Shown in pieces: positions 8,967 through 17,681 of a DNA stretch of 64,000 bases. The stretch's first letter is position 1; every line of letters starts with the position of its first letter. The stretch is from positions 372,001 to 436,000 of the forward strand of contig CP072328.1 in the NCBI GenBank assembly GCA_018127705.1. Direction: 5' to 3'. The notes below the pieces were generated by a model. It made no database searches and was not told where the DNA came from. It was given only the letters and a program-made list of their open reading frames with translations. Position numbers and translations under genes: made by a program. This DNA is from TM7 phylum sp. oral taxon 349. GTDB lineage: Bacteria > Patescibacteriota > Saccharimonadia > Saccharimonadales > Saccharimonadaceae.

Positions 8967-8977
8967 AGAGGAGGTGT

Positions 8978-9053
8978 GGCTCTTTAGCTCAGTTGGTAGA
9001 GCAGAGGCCTGAAGAGCCTTGTGTCACTAGTTCGAGTCTAGTAGGAGCCACCA
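8978..9053 (+). tRNA. tRNA-Phe (anticodon GAA)
   Basis: The acceptor stem GGCTCTT pairs with AGGAGCC, with one G-T pair. The anticodon loop CTGAAGA gives anticodon GAA. Discriminator A and CCA are encoded. Confidence 0.94.
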
Positions 9054-9057
9054 GAAA

Positions 9058-9095
9058 AGCACGCTCTAGGATGGTCTAGAGGGTGTTTTTCTTTT
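9058..9095 (+). terminator. Intrinsic terminator of tRNA-Phe
   Basis: CACGCTCTAG pairs with CTAGAGGGTG (one mismatch), followed by a T-rich tract. Confidence 0.8.
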
Positions 9096-9138
9096 GCTTT
9101 TATTTTCGTATTTTTACCACATACGGTATCATAAGTAT

Positions 9139-10419
9139 ATGTTCAAAAAATATGTCCTGAAGAAAATGAAGCGATACGTCATTGACTATTTTGCGTATCA
9201 CCCCGAAATTAAACTCATTGTTGTTGCCGGCAGTGTTGGCAAGACAAGCACGAAGCGTGCGCTTGGCGATCTGCTCGTACAGCGTTACCGCGTACGCATG
9301 CACGAAGGCAATCATAACTCTGAAGTGTCGGTACCGCTCGCGATTCTCGGTATTGCTTTGCCAACGAAGTTGAAAAATCCATTTTCGTGGTTCGGCGTAT
9401 TCCGTGCGGCGCGGCGGCGGATTCGGCAGCCAACTGATGTTGATGTTATCGTCCAAGAACTTGGCGTTGATCATCCTGGCGATATGGCAGCGTTTGGCGA
9501 ATATTTGCGTCCGGATATTGCGCTTGTGACTGCGGTGACGCCAGAGCATATGGAGTTCTTTGGCACGATTGAGGCAGTGGCGCAAGAAGAATTGTCGGTG
9601 TTGTCGTTTTCAAAAGTCGGACTCATCAACCGCGATGATATCGACGGGCGGTTTGCGGATCTTATCAATAATCCAAATTTCAGTACGTACGGTACGTCTG
9701 GCAGCGCTGAGTTTCGGTTTGAGCCGCAGCGATTTGATGCTGATGTCGGTTATGAGGGTACGATTATTGCGTCGGAGTACGGTTCATTTCCGGCGACAAT
9801 CAAAGTTGCGGGCGAGCACAGCCTGCGTCCGATTATGGGCGCGGTTGCTGCTGCAATTATGTTTGGGTTTGCGCCCGAAGAAGTCGTGCGCGGCTTGAGC
9901 ATGATCAAGCCTGTGCCGGGGCGCATGAATATTCTGCACGGGATCGGCGGTGTTACGGTGATTGATGATACATATAATTCAAGTCCAGCCGCTGCCGCCG
10001 CAGCGCTCCAAACACTCTATTCGTTTGACGATGCTGCTGAACGTATTGTTGTGTTCGGCGATATGCGCGAACTTGGCGCAAGTAGCCAAATGGAGCACGA
10101 AAAGCTTGGTTCAATGTGCGATCCGAATTTACTTGCCTGGGTAGTTACTGTTGGTCCGGAGTCTGAACGTTATATTGCTCCCGCGGCGCGGCGGCGCGGT
10201 TGCCAAGTTCACATTGCGCGGAATGCGATTGAAGCAGGCGAGTTCGTGCGTTCGGTGACGCAGGGAAATGCGATTGTGCTCGTGAAGGGGTCTCAGGACA
10301 CGATTTATCTGGAAGAATGCGTAAAAGTATTGTGTAATATGACAGAAGATGTTAAACTTGTCCGCCAAGATGCGCAGTGGATGGCAAAAAAAGAAGCGTT
10401 TTTCCAGCAATTTAAGTAA
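9139..10419 (+). CDS. Mur ligase family protein, MurF-like, lacking the N-terminal domain
   Basis: ATP-dependent amide ligase of 426 residues, most like MurF, which adds D-Ala-D-Ala to the UDP-MurNAc tripeptide in peptidoglycan synthesis. The P-loop GSVGKTST is at residues 31-38; NHNSEVSVPL and ELGVDHPGDM lie in the central domain; the C-terminal domain has the MurF hallmark IDDTYNSSP and VFGDMRELG. Canonical MurF has its P-loop near residue 107 because of an N-terminal UDP-sugar-binding domain, which is absent here. I placed the start at ATG 9139 because a TATCAT -10 box ends 6 bases before it and the 15 upstream codons look non-native. Substrate may therefore differ from MurF. Confidence 0.85.
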   Translation: MFKKYVLKKMKRYVIDYFAYHPEIKLIVVAGSVGKTSTKRALGDLLVQRYRVRMHEGNHNSEVSVPLAILGIALPTKLKNPFSWFGVFRAARRRIRQPTDVDVIVQELGVDHPGDMAAFGEYLRPDIALVTAVTPEHMEFFGTIEAVAQEELSVLSFSKVGLINRDDIDGRFADLINNPNFSTYGTSGSAEFRFEPQRFDADVGYEGTIIASEYGSFPATIKVAGEHSLRPIMGAVAAAIMFGFAPEEVVRGLSMIKPVPGRMNILHGIGGVTVIDDTYNSSPAAAAAALQTLYSFDDAAERIVVFGDMRELGASSQMEHEKLGSMCDPNLLAWVVTVGPESERYIAPAARRRGCQVHIARNAIEAGEFVRSVTQGNAIVLVKGSQDTIYLEECVKVLCNMTEDVKLVRQDAQWMAKKEAFFQQFK

Positions 10420-10433
10420 GAGGAGCAGGCATT

Positions 10434-11705
10434 GTGGTGAAAGAGAAAGAATCATCAAAACCGAAGCAGAAACGCGCGAAGAAGAAAGATGTAGAACGAT
10501 CAACTGCCGGCACGAACGCAGAGCAGGCAATAGCTAACGCGGAATTGCCAGAAACCGCGGCGCCCGCTCAGCCAGTGCCGCAGCCATTGCAGCCGGCATT
10601 ACCGCAGCAGCCTATGCCATACATGCCGCGCACATCGTCGTCGCAGTTAATACTTATTGTTATTGGCTGTATCGCGGGCGGCGTGTTGTTTTTGCTTGCG
10701 ATTTGCGGCGGCGTGCTGGCGTACTCAATATATCAACGTCCCGAAAATGTCGTGCTTGACGCGATTACGAAACTGCAATCAGCGAAAAAGTTTTCGACGC
10801 ATACAGAGATAACCATGGACTATAAATATGATGCAGGCACGAAAAATGTTTCACTCAAAAAGTTAACGCTTGATACCGGCATGAATTCGTCGCCAAGCGT
10901 TGATGCTAACGCTACGCTACAAATGAGTATTGATGGTCGTGATATTTCAGTGAAAGCGTCTGCACTCATGACTGACGACGGCACGATATATTTCAAAGTT
11001 AAAAATCTCGCAGAAGCGCTGAGTGTATTTACGGGCGGTAAAGAATTGCCGGCGTCCGCTAAAAATCAGCTTGAAAAAGCGAGCAATAAGTGGGTGAAAT
11101 ACGAGATTAATGATTTATACAAGAATAATCAGCGCGCAGCAGAACGGGCGCGCTGTGTACAAAATGTCTATAAGCGTAGCCTTAAAGACAGTAAAAAACG
11201 TAGGGAAATCGTGAGTACTTACCGCAAATATCCATTTGTGATGATTGAAAGTATAGCGCAGCCAAAGGACGACAATGTCGGGTATACGGTATGGATTGAA
11301 CCAGTGACATGGCGGCAATTCAACAAGGCATTCGCACATACGGCGATTGCGCAGGATATAAAAGCTTGCGACCCATCGACGCATGATAATCTCTCTGCAG
11401 TGCTGGACGATGCAGACGATAACTACACTCATCCTACACCTTCACACTCAGTGATCGGCCGCAGTAAAACGAAATTTACAATGTGGATATCGCCATGGTC
11501 GCATGAACTGCGTGCGCTTGATATTGAAGGCGGACCTGACGCACGGTTCTCGCTGAAGAGCCACACTAAATTTGATTTCTCGAAAGGCGTGGCGACTACG
11601 AAGCCGAATGACTCGGAAGTGATACATGCCGACGAATGGAATAAACGTCTTAATGAGGCAATGAATATAAGCAGTTCTTCGGCGTCGTCAAGCTATGGCA
11701 GTTAG
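10434..11705 (+). CDS. Conserved membrane protein with Pro/Gln-rich N-terminus
   Basis: I do not recognise a named family. The 423-residue protein, starting at GTG behind a GAGGAG Shine-Dalgarno site, has a lysine-rich start, a Pro/Gln/Ala-rich linker (residues about 38-65), one transmembrane helix (about 71-96), and an extracytoplasmic domain of about 325 residues with a Ser-rich tail. The topology suggests an anchored cell-surface or envelope protein. It lies 14 bases after the MurF-like gene and may be co-transcribed with it. Confidence 0.8.
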   Translation: MVKEKESSKPKQKRAKKKDVERSTAGTNAEQAIANAELPETAAPAQPVPQPLQPALPQQPMPYMPRTSSSQLILIVIGCIAGGVLFLLAICGGVLAYSIYQRPENVVLDAITKLQSAKKFSTHTEITMDYKYDAGTKNVSLKKLTLDTGMNSSPSVDANATLQMSIDGRDISVKASALMTDDGTIYFKVKNLAEALSVFTGGKELPASAKNQLEKASNKWVKYEINDLYKNNQRAAERARCVQNVYKRSLKDSKKRREIVSTYRKYPFVMIESIAQPKDDNVGYTVWIEPVTWRQFNKAFAHTAIAQDIKACDPSTHDNLSAVLDDADDNYTHPTPSHSVIGRSKTKFTMWISPWSHELRALDIEGGPDARFSLKSHTKFDFSKGVATTKPNDSEVIHADEWNKRLNEAMNISSSSASSSYGS

Positions 11706-11734
11706 CTCTATCCTCTGCCGATTAGCATAAAATC

Positions 11735-11743
11735 TGATATACT
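11735..11743 (+). promoter_or_regulatory. Extended -10 promoter of leuS (leaderless)
   Basis: TGA followed by TATACT (11738-11743) ends 7 bases before the leuS ATG. No good -35 is visible, as expected for an extended -10 promoter. Confidence 0.7.
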
Positions 11744-11750
11744 ATAGCTA

Positions 11751-14501
11751 ATGAAACGCTATAATCCATCTGAAATTGAGCCGAAGTGGCAGCAAATCTG
11801 GGCGGATGATGCCCGCTGCCATGCTGTTGACTTTGGCGATAAACCAAAATACTACATCACGGGTATGTTCCCGTATCCAAGCGGCGCAGGCATGCATGCA
11901 GGGCATTTTTTGGAGCACTCCATCGTTGATGCGGTTGCGCGGTTTCGCCGGGCGCTTGGGTATAACGTATTATATCCGATGGGCTGGGACAGCTTCGGAT
12001 TGCCGGCGGAAAATTATGCGATTAAAACAGGCAGGTCGCCGAAACAAACTGTACCCGAAAATATTGCGAACTTCAAGAATCAGCTGCAGCGCGTTGGTGC
12101 AAGTATTGATTGGACGCGCGAAATCAATACCAGCGACCCAGCGTATTATAAGTGGACGCAGTGGATTTTTACGAAGTTATTTGAGCGCGGGCTTGCGTAT
12201 CAAAAGGATTCGCTCCAGTGGTGGTGCCCAAAAGACAAAACAGTGCTTGCGAATGAACAGGTGATTGACGGCAAATGTTGGCGCTGTGATTCTGTGGTTA
12301 TCAAGAAGCCGATGAAGCAATGGTTCTTCAAAATTACAGCATACGCTGATGAATTACTCGCCGAGTTGCCCGAAATGGATTGGCCGGACAAAATTAAAAT
12401 AGCGCAGCGAAACTGGATCGGCAAAAGCGAGGGTGCGGAGGTGAATTTCCTGATTGACTGCAAGCCGTCTGATTCGCTGAAATTTACGCCTGAGCTAGCA
12501 GAGAAAATCAAGGCTGGTGCTAAGACGAATACGATTCGCTTGGGGGCAAAAAATCTTGCAGCGGGCGATGTTGCCGAACTTATGTCGCGCGATGGTAATG
12601 TCGTAGAATCGTTTGGTTATGCGAAAATTACGAATGTTCAGAAAATGCCGCTTAAAAAGGTGCCGAACAATATGCCTGGACATGAGAGCTATCACGACAA
12701 TGGTGAGAAGCTTGCTGATTTTCAGAAATTTTACGGTAATGATGTGACGCTAGATAGCGTAGTTGCGGTATACGATTTTGAATATATTCCGCCAATTACC
12801 GTTTTCACGACGCGTCCCGACACGATTTTTGGCGCAACGTATCTAGTGCTTGCGCCTGAGCATCCCCTGGCGCGAATGCTAGTGGACGGAGATACCCAGG
12901 CGGCAGTAAATGCATACATTGACGAAGCGGTGAAAAAAACTGAAATTGATCGCACGAATGACACCAAGGGGAAGACAGGCGTTTTCACTGGCAGCTACGC
13001 GGTCAATCCGGCGAATGGCGAAAAAATGCCGATCTGGGTAGCTGATTATGTGCTCGGCGGTTACGGTACGGGTGCAGTGATGGGCGTACCGGCGCATGAT
13101 GAACGTGATTTTGCATTTGCAGAGAAATTTGAGCTACCGGTCGTTGAAGTCATTGAGCGTCCTGAGGACGACGCGAGTACTGAACAGTGTTATCATGGTG
13201 AGGGGATTCTCGTAAACTCTGGCGCATTTGACGGCGCACGGAGTGAAGACGCGCGCGAGCAGATTGTTGCGTGGTTGGAACAAGAAGGTGTTGGCTGCGC
13301 TAAGACAACATATAAGATGCGTGATTGGCTAATTAGCCGCCAACGTTATTGGGGTGCGCCAATTCCGATCGTTCATTGTCCGATTGACGGTGTAGTAGCT
13401 GTACCGGAGCATGATTTGCCGGTGCTACTTCCAGATGTTGACGATTTTGTACCGCGCGGCGACGGTAAATCTGTATTGGCGGCGCAGGAAGATTGGGTAC
13501 ATACGACTTGCCCAAAGTGCGGCGGTCCAGCAATGCGCGAAACAGATACGATGGATGGTTATGCGTGTAGCTCGTGGTACCTATTACGCTACACAGATCC
13601 ACACGATGATCAATGCGCATGGGGTACGAAACAAGTTAACTACTGGGCGCCGGTCGACATGTATGTCGGTGGCGACCATGCAACGGCGCACTTGCTCTAT
13701 GTTCGTTTTTGGACGCACGTCTTTCGCGATCTCGGACTGACAGAATTTGCCGAGCCGGTTAAGCGACTTGTGTATCATGGGCTAATTCAAGCTGAGGATG
13801 GGCGCAAAATGAGCAAAAGCCTCGGCAATGTTGTCGACCCGCTTGATGTTATTGATCAAGGCTATGGCGCCGATGCGCTTCGTACATTTGAGTTGTTCCT
13901 CGGGCCAATTACTGAGAACTCCAGTTGGTCGAGCCGCGGCATCGCTGGCGTGTATCGATTCTTGAATCGTTTGTGGACGCTTGTACAAGAATACGACGAA
14001 AGCGATAAATCAGCGCAAGTAAACGTAAAAAAGCTTGATAGTTTGACGCACGCAACAATTAAAAAGGTTACCGACGATATTTATCGCTTAAGCTTCAATA
14101 CGGCGATTGCCGCTCTGATGGAGTATGTAAATGATCTGTACAAACTAAAAACTGAGGGCTTTTCACCTGCGTGGCGGTCGGCGCTTGAGACGCTCGTGCA
14201 GCTCGTGCAGCCTTTTGCGCCGCATATGGCTGCTGAGCTGTGGAAGCAGCTTGGGCATGATTCGCAGCTTGATTTTGTTGATTGGCCAGATTTTGACGAT
14301 GCGAAAATTATGCAGGACACGATGACGATTGTCGTGCAAGTCAATGGTAAAGTACGCGCCAAATTACAGGTAGCAACCAGCGCGGGCGAAGATAAAATCA
14401 AACAGCTCGCCCTGAGCGACGAAAGTGTCAAACGCTATGTTGTGGGCGAGCCGAAGAAAGTGATTTATGTGAAAGGTAAGCTAATTAGTATAGTAATTTA
14501 G
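11751..14501 (+). CDS. leuS: Leucyl-tRNA synthetase with an extra domain in the editing region
   Basis: LeuRS of 916 residues that charges tRNA-Leu. Class I signatures are present: HAGH (in PSGAGMHAGHF) and KMSKS. The CP1 editing domain contains the threonine-rich site TTRPDT at residues 353-358 and GTGAVMGVPAHDERD. Between GAEV (228-231) and the editing site lie about 120 residues where bacterial enzymes usually have about 20. The extra segment (about 243-346) has GAKTNTIR, a GD pair, GYAKI and HESY, resembling an ASCH domain. The anticodon-binding domain and a C-terminal domain (MTIVVQVNGKVRAKL) follow. Expressed from a leaderless promoter. Confidence 0.97.
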   Translation: MKRYNPSEIEPKWQQIWADDARCHAVDFGDKPKYYITGMFPYPSGAGMHAGHFLEHSIVDAVARFRRALGYNVLYPMGWDSFGLPAENYAIKTGRSPKQTVPENIANFKNQLQRVGASIDWTREINTSDPAYYKWTQWIFTKLFERGLAYQKDSLQWWCPKDKTVLANEQVIDGKCWRCDSVVIKKPMKQWFFKITAYADELLAELPEMDWPDKIKIAQRNWIGKSEGAEVNFLIDCKPSDSLKFTPELAEKIKAGAKTNTIRLGAKNLAAGDVAELMSRDGNVVESFGYAKITNVQKMPLKKVPNNMPGHESYHDNGEKLADFQKFYGNDVTLDSVVAVYDFEYIPPITVFTTRPDTIFGATYLVLAPEHPLARMLVDGDTQAAVNAYIDEAVKKTEIDRTNDTKGKTGVFTGSYAVNPANGEKMPIWVADYVLGGYGTGAVMGVPAHDERDFAFAEKFELPVVEVIERPEDDASTEQCYHGEGILVNSGAFDGARSEDAREQIVAWLEQEGVGCAKTTYKMRDWLISRQRYWGAPIPIVHCPIDGVVAVPEHDLPVLLPDVDDFVPRGDGKSVLAAQEDWVHTTCPKCGGPAMRETDTMDGYACSSWYLLRYTDPHDDQCAWGTKQVNYWAPVDMYVGGDHATAHLLYVRFWTHVFRDLGLTEFAEPVKRLVYHGLIQAEDGRKMSKSLGNVVDPLDVIDQGYGADALRTFELFLGPITENSSWSSRGIAGVYRFLNRLWTLVQEYDESDKSAQVNVKKLDSLTHATIKKVTDDIYRLSFNTAIAALMEYVNDLYKLKTEGFSPAWRSALETLVQLVQPFAPHMAAELWKQLGHDSQLDFVDWPDFDDAKIMQDTMTIVVQVNGKVRAKLQVATSAGEDKIKQLALSDESVKRYVVGEPKKVIYVKGKLISIVI

Positions 14502-14502
14502 C

Positions 14503-15018
14503 CTAATCCTCAGCCTTTCGCTCTAATCGTAAATTCGCGACATCTATGAGTTCGTCACCATTTATGCGTCCGACGGCTACATAAGCTGTATCTCCAGGGT
14601 GCATAGCGCCTTTGCCGTCGCCTTCTATGCTGCTTGATAGATTTGTTGACGTAGCGGCTGAAGTACTTCGTGCATTGTTAGCATCAGCGCTAGAAAAATT
14701 GCCCGATTTTCGTTGCTCAGCTATAATCCTTTCACCAGCGCTTTGGGAGCCATCGCCATCCTTTATAGTTACTTCTACGATCTCAACACCCTCGGGCAAC
14801 GGGTTATTTTCGGGGTCTTTAATGTAATTATCAACAATTTGAGCAACCTGTGTCTCTGGTGATAGCGGCTCTTTTGCTTCAACTTCTGTCTCGCTACTAC
14901 ACGCTCCTAACCCCGTTGCCAGCGTGGCGAGAACAGCAATCTCAGCGCTTGTCTTTAGGACGCGGTTTGCGGTTGATTTTGATTTTTCTGTGTTGGATAG
15001 TTCATGTGATGTATTCAT
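14503..15018 (-). CDS. Putative lipoprotein
   Basis: Protein of 171 residues from ATG 15018; the longer frame from 15054 adds residues that look like untranslated leader. A Lys-rich start, a hydrophobic stretch and a lipobox (LGAC, cleavage before Cys) mark it as a secreted lipoprotein. The remainder is acidic and low in complexity, with a short C-terminal region (DTAYVAVGRINGDELIDVAN). I recognise no domain. It lies tail to tail with leuS, with one base between the stops. Confidence 0.65.
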   Translation of the reverse strand: MNTSHELSNTEKSKSTANRVLKTSAEIAVLATLATGLGACSSETEVEAKEPLSPETQVAQIVDNYIKDPENNPLPEGVEIVEVTIKDGDGSQSAGERIIAEQRKSGNFSSADANNARSTSAATSTNLSSSIEGDGKGAMHPGDTAYVAVGRINGDELIDVANLRLERKAED

Positions 15019-15091
15019 AGATATTACAATAACATAAGCATAATAAAAAGTCAATGTTTTATCATAAAAAATGGTAAATTAGTCAAGTAAC

Positions 15092-15120
15092 TTGAGAAAA
15101 ACATCACTTTCGCGTATAAT
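15092..15120 (+). promoter_or_regulatory. Promoter of the L32-like/nusB operon
   Basis: TTGAGA (15092-15097), a 17-base spacer and TATAAT (15115-15120). About 39 bases of leader follow with a GAAGGAGA Shine-Dalgarno site, so this transcript is not leaderless. Confidence 0.75.
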
Positions 15121-15165
15121 ACAGTTCAAGTTTATACAAGAAATCCGAGAGAAGGAGAATATTTC

Positions 15166-15375
15166 ATGGCACAGCCAAAGAAGCAATCAAGTCCTCGCAA
15201 GACTGGTCTGCGTCGCAGCCACTTGGTCGAGAAACTCGCGAAGCGCGTTAACCGCACCTCGCCGGTGCGCGTGTATGTCGGCAAGAATAAACGGACAACC
15301 GCACAGGTGGCGCAACCAGCAAACAGCCAAACGAGCAAGCTAGCAAAAGCAGCGGAGTCGAAATCTGCGAAGTAA
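15166..15375 (+). CDS. rpmF: Probable 50S ribosomal protein L32
   Basis: Basic protein of 69 residues. The start MAQPKKQSSPRKTGLRRSHL matches the L32 pattern (MAxPKxxxSxxR...RRSH). The C-terminal half lacks the zinc-binding cysteines found in many L32 proteins, which is common for C-minus ribosomal paralogues. A good promoter and a strong Shine-Dalgarno site precede it, and nusB follows, as expected for a translation/transcription operon. The call rests on the N-terminal signature and composition. Confidence 0.62.
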   Translation: MAQPKKQSSPRKTGLRRSHLVEKLAKRVNRTSPVRVYVGKNKRTTAQVAQPANSQTSKLAKAAESKSAK

Positions 15376-15428
15376 GTTAACAGAGTCTTATTTTAAGAGG
15401 AAAAATACTAAATAAGGAACTGACGCGT

Positions 15429-15908
15429 ATGGCATCAAACCGGCATCTGGGTAGAATTGTCGCATTGCAGGCACTGTATGAATATGAAGTCCGCACGCAA
15501 GCGGGCGACACATCGGATACGCTTGAGGCTATTGTTGCGCGCGATATTGTTCGGTACGAATCAGCGATTGACGACGTTACGTTTGTAAAAGAGCTTGCAG
15601 ACGGTGTCGTTGATAAGCAGGCGGAGCTTGATGCGGCGCTACAGCCGATTGCGCCAGACTGGCCAATTTCGCAGATAGCGCGCGTTGACCGCACGGTGCT
15701 GCGAATCGGCCTGTACGAATTGCTATACCGCAGCGACGTCGTGCCACCAAAGGTAGCAATCAACGAAGCGGTTGAGCTTGCGAAAGCGTTTGGTTCCGAT
15801 AATTCAAGCCGGTTTGTGAATGGCGTGCTCGGCACGGCGTATCGCACGCTGGTAAAAGGGGCATCGGATAATGACGAAACCGCCAAAGAAGCAGCAAAGC
15901 AAAAATAG
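15429..15908 (+). CDS. nusB: Transcription antitermination factor NusB
   Basis: All-helical NusB, 159 residues, which with NusE (S10) binds boxA RNA in rRNA antitermination. Typical segments: RIVALQALYEYE near the N-terminus, RVDRTVLRIGLYELLY, VAINEAVELAKAFGSDNSSR and FVNGVLGTAYR. Length is normal with a short polar tail. The 3' end overlaps the nudix gene by 38 bases. Confidence 0.93.
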   Translation: MASNRHLGRIVALQALYEYEVRTQAGDTSDTLEAIVARDIVRYESAIDDVTFVKELADGVVDKQAELDAALQPIAPDWPISQIARVDRTVLRIGLYELLYRSDVVPPKVAINEAVELAKAFGSDNSSRFVNGVLGTAYRTLVKGASDNDETAKEAAKQK

Positions 15909-16389
15909 ATTCGATCACATCCGCAGGTATTTGACGCGTTCGCGTTCGGCGTCGATTCAAGAAATTGTGCGTGAGCCGACAAGCGGTGGCGTGATTTTTC
16001 GCCACGGCGTCAATGGACTGGAAATCTTATTGATTCAAGATGCTAAAGACCGCTGGACGATTCCGAAAGGGCATATTGAAGAGGGTGAGACTGCAGTGCA
16101 AACAGCACGCCGCGAAATTGGCGAAGAGGCAGGATTGCATGATGTTGATATGCTCGGATGGCTCGGTAAAATTTATTTTCGATATCGCCGAATTGATAAA
16201 CTCGTATTGATGACGACGCAAATTTATCTAGTACGTGTTCGTACAAGCGGAGATGAAATCCAAAAAGAGGATTGGATGAAAGGTATCAAGTGGTTTCCGT
16301 TCAATGAAGCTCTCGACTTAATTGAATATGAAGATATTGCAAAACTAATGTTAAAGGCAAAAACACGTATACGAGAGGAGAAGTTATAA
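15871..16389 (+). CDS. NUDIX hydrolase
   Basis: Nudix hydrolase of 172 residues. The nudix box is complete: GHIEEGETAVQTARREIGEE followed by AGL, giving the metal-binding REUXEE core. It cleaves nucleoside diphosphate-linked compounds; the substrate cannot be told from sequence. The N-terminal 35 residues are basic and overlap the nusB gene. It ends directly before the rnc start, so it is translated within the nusB-rnc operon. Confidence 0.9.
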   Translation: MTKPPKKQQSKNRFDHIRRYLTRSRSASIQEIVREPTSGGVIFRHGVNGLEILLIQDAKDRWTIPKGHIEEGETAVQTARREIGEEAGLHDVDMLGWLGKIYFRYRRIDKLVLMTTQIYLVRVRTSGDEIQKEDWMKGIKWFPFNEALDLIEYEDIAKLMLKAKTRIREEKL

Positions 16390-17115
16390 ATGTCAGGCAT
16401 GCCGACAGGACCATATCAGGACTGGGCGAAGCAGAAATTGGGATTTGAATATAATGATATTCAACTTCTAATTACCGCTTTGACACATCGCAGCTATGTG
16501 AATGAGCACCGTAAATCGGTAAGCGAGCATAATGAGCGGCTTGAGTTTCTGGGCGATGCAGTACTTGAACTGGTCGTGACCGATTATTTGTTTCAGCACT
16601 ACAGCGAGCCGGAGGGGATTCTGACTAGTTGGCGTGCGGCATTGGTGAATACGATTAGCAATGCGGAATCTGGTAAAGAATTGGGATACGAAGCGCTAAT
16701 TCGCATGAGTAAGGGTGAGAAACATGGTTCAGATCGGGCGCGGCGTCAGATTTTGGCAAATGCGTATGAAGCGGTAATTGGTTCGATTTATTTAGAACGA
16801 GGCTACGACGACGCAGCGGCATTTATACAAAAGCATACGATTGTGAAACTTGATAAAATCCTTGCCGATGGTTCGTGGCGCGATCCGAAAAGTCATCTAC
16901 AAGAAATTAGCCAGCAGGTTGATAGCGCGACACCGGTTTATAAGGTTATATCTGAAGAGGGGCCAGATCATGATAAAGTATTTACACTTGGCGCATATGT
17001 AAACGATAGGTTGATGGGCAAGGGGATTGGATCAAGTAAACAATCGGCACAACAAGAAGCAGCAAGGGCGGCGCTTAAAGCCTATGCGAAGCAAAATAGC
17101 GCTAAGTTAGATTGA
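16390..17115 (+). CDS. rnc: Ribonuclease III
   Basis: RNase III of 241 residues, processing rRNA precursors and structured mRNA. The signature HNERLEFLGDAVLEL holds the catalytic acidic residues; a second set appears in AYEAVIGSIYLERG. The C-terminal double-stranded RNA-binding domain starts near DPKSHLQE and ends with SKQSAQQEAARAAL. The ATG follows the nudix stop without a gap. Confidence 0.96.
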   Translation: MSGMPTGPYQDWAKQKLGFEYNDIQLLITALTHRSYVNEHRKSVSEHNERLEFLGDAVLELVVTDYLFQHYSEPEGILTSWRAALVNTISNAESGKELGYEALIRMSKGEKHGSDRARRQILANAYEAVIGSIYLERGYDDAAAFIQKHTIVKLDKILADGSWRDPKSHLQEISQQVDSATPVYKVISEEGPDHDKVFTLGAYVNDRLMGKGIGSSKQSAQQEAARAALKAYAKQNSAKLD

Positions 17116-17140
17116 CTTTTATCACAAAATCCGGTAGAAT
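17112..17140 (+). promoter_or_regulatory. Promoter of rpsP
   Basis: TTGACT (17112-17117, overlapping the rnc stop), a 17-base spacer and TAGAAT (17135-17140). The leader of about 48 bases carries AAAGGAATATTAC. Confidence 0.7.
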
Positions 17141-17194
17141 GTCTAGGAAGTAAAAGAGTAAACCTGTAAAGTGAAGTAAAGGAATATTACATTT

Positions 17195-17551
17195 ATGCTC
17201 GCAATTCGTTTGCAACGTCTCGGTCGCAAGGCTTATCCGGTATACCGGTTAGCAGTACAAGAAGCTCAGCGTCATCCGTCAAGCGGTCGCGTGGTTGCGT
17301 ATGTTGGCAGCTACAATCCGCACACTAAAGAGTCAAATATTAACGTTGAATTAGCGCAAAAATATTTGGATAATGGTGCGCAGCCATCGCCGCGTGTCGT
17401 CAAGTTGTTCAAAAGTGCTGGCGTGAAGCTGCCGGGTTGGGTAAAAGAGTTTGAAGGTAACAAAACGAGAGCGGTGAAAAACGCCGAGAAGTTGCGTAAG
17501 AATCAGCCAAAAGAAGATCTTGCGGAAGAGTCTGAGGTTGCCGAAGTTTAG
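17195..17551 (+). CDS. rpsP: 30S ribosomal protein S16
   Basis: S16 of 118 residues, a 30S assembly protein. The core (MLAIRLQRLGRKAYPVYRLA, then GRVVAYVGSYNPHTK) is standard. The C-terminus carries an additional acidic and lysine-rich tail of about 30 residues. It is a monocistronic unit between a promoter at 17112 and a terminator at 17571; in many bacteria rpsP is followed directly by khpA-rimM-trmD, and khpA and trmD are also close by here. Confidence 0.95.
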   Translation: MLAIRLQRLGRKAYPVYRLAVQEAQRHPSSGRVVAYVGSYNPHTKESNINVELAQKYLDNGAQPSPRVVKLFKSAGVKLPGWVKEFEGNKTRAVKNAEKLRKNQPKEDLAEESEVAEV

Positions 17552-17570
17552 CCTAGGAAGTGAAGCGTGA

Positions 17571-17610
17571 AAAGCTCGCCCAGAGTCTATAACGGCGGGC
17601 TTTTTATTTT
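17571..17610 (+). terminator. Intrinsic terminator of rpsP
   Basis: GCTCGCC (17574-17580) pairs with GGCGGGC (17594-17600), extended by A-T pairs, followed by TTTTTATTTT. Confidence 0.88.
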
Positions 17611-17625
17611 GCTTGTGTTCCGTGG

Positions 17626-17631
17626 TATACT
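17626..17631 (+). promoter_or_regulatory. Extended -10 of the khpA gene
   Basis: TGG followed by TATACT gives an extended -10. The leader of about 43 bases holds AAAAAGGAGG. Confidence 0.6.
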
Positions 17632-17681
17632 GAAAAAGTACGATAACCTGTAAGACCGAAAAAAAGGAGGCATGAGGGCAT

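Noticed and set aside
11776-12264. ORF of 162 codons inside leuS in another frame
   Set aside because: It overlaps conserved LeuRS catalytic sequence and has low-quality composition, so it is a shadow.
14612-14827. Plus-strand ORF of 71 codons opposite the lipoprotein gene
   Set aside because: It is the complement of the lipoprotein gene, which has a lipobox and start; the plus-strand reading has neither Shine-Dalgarno site nor family.
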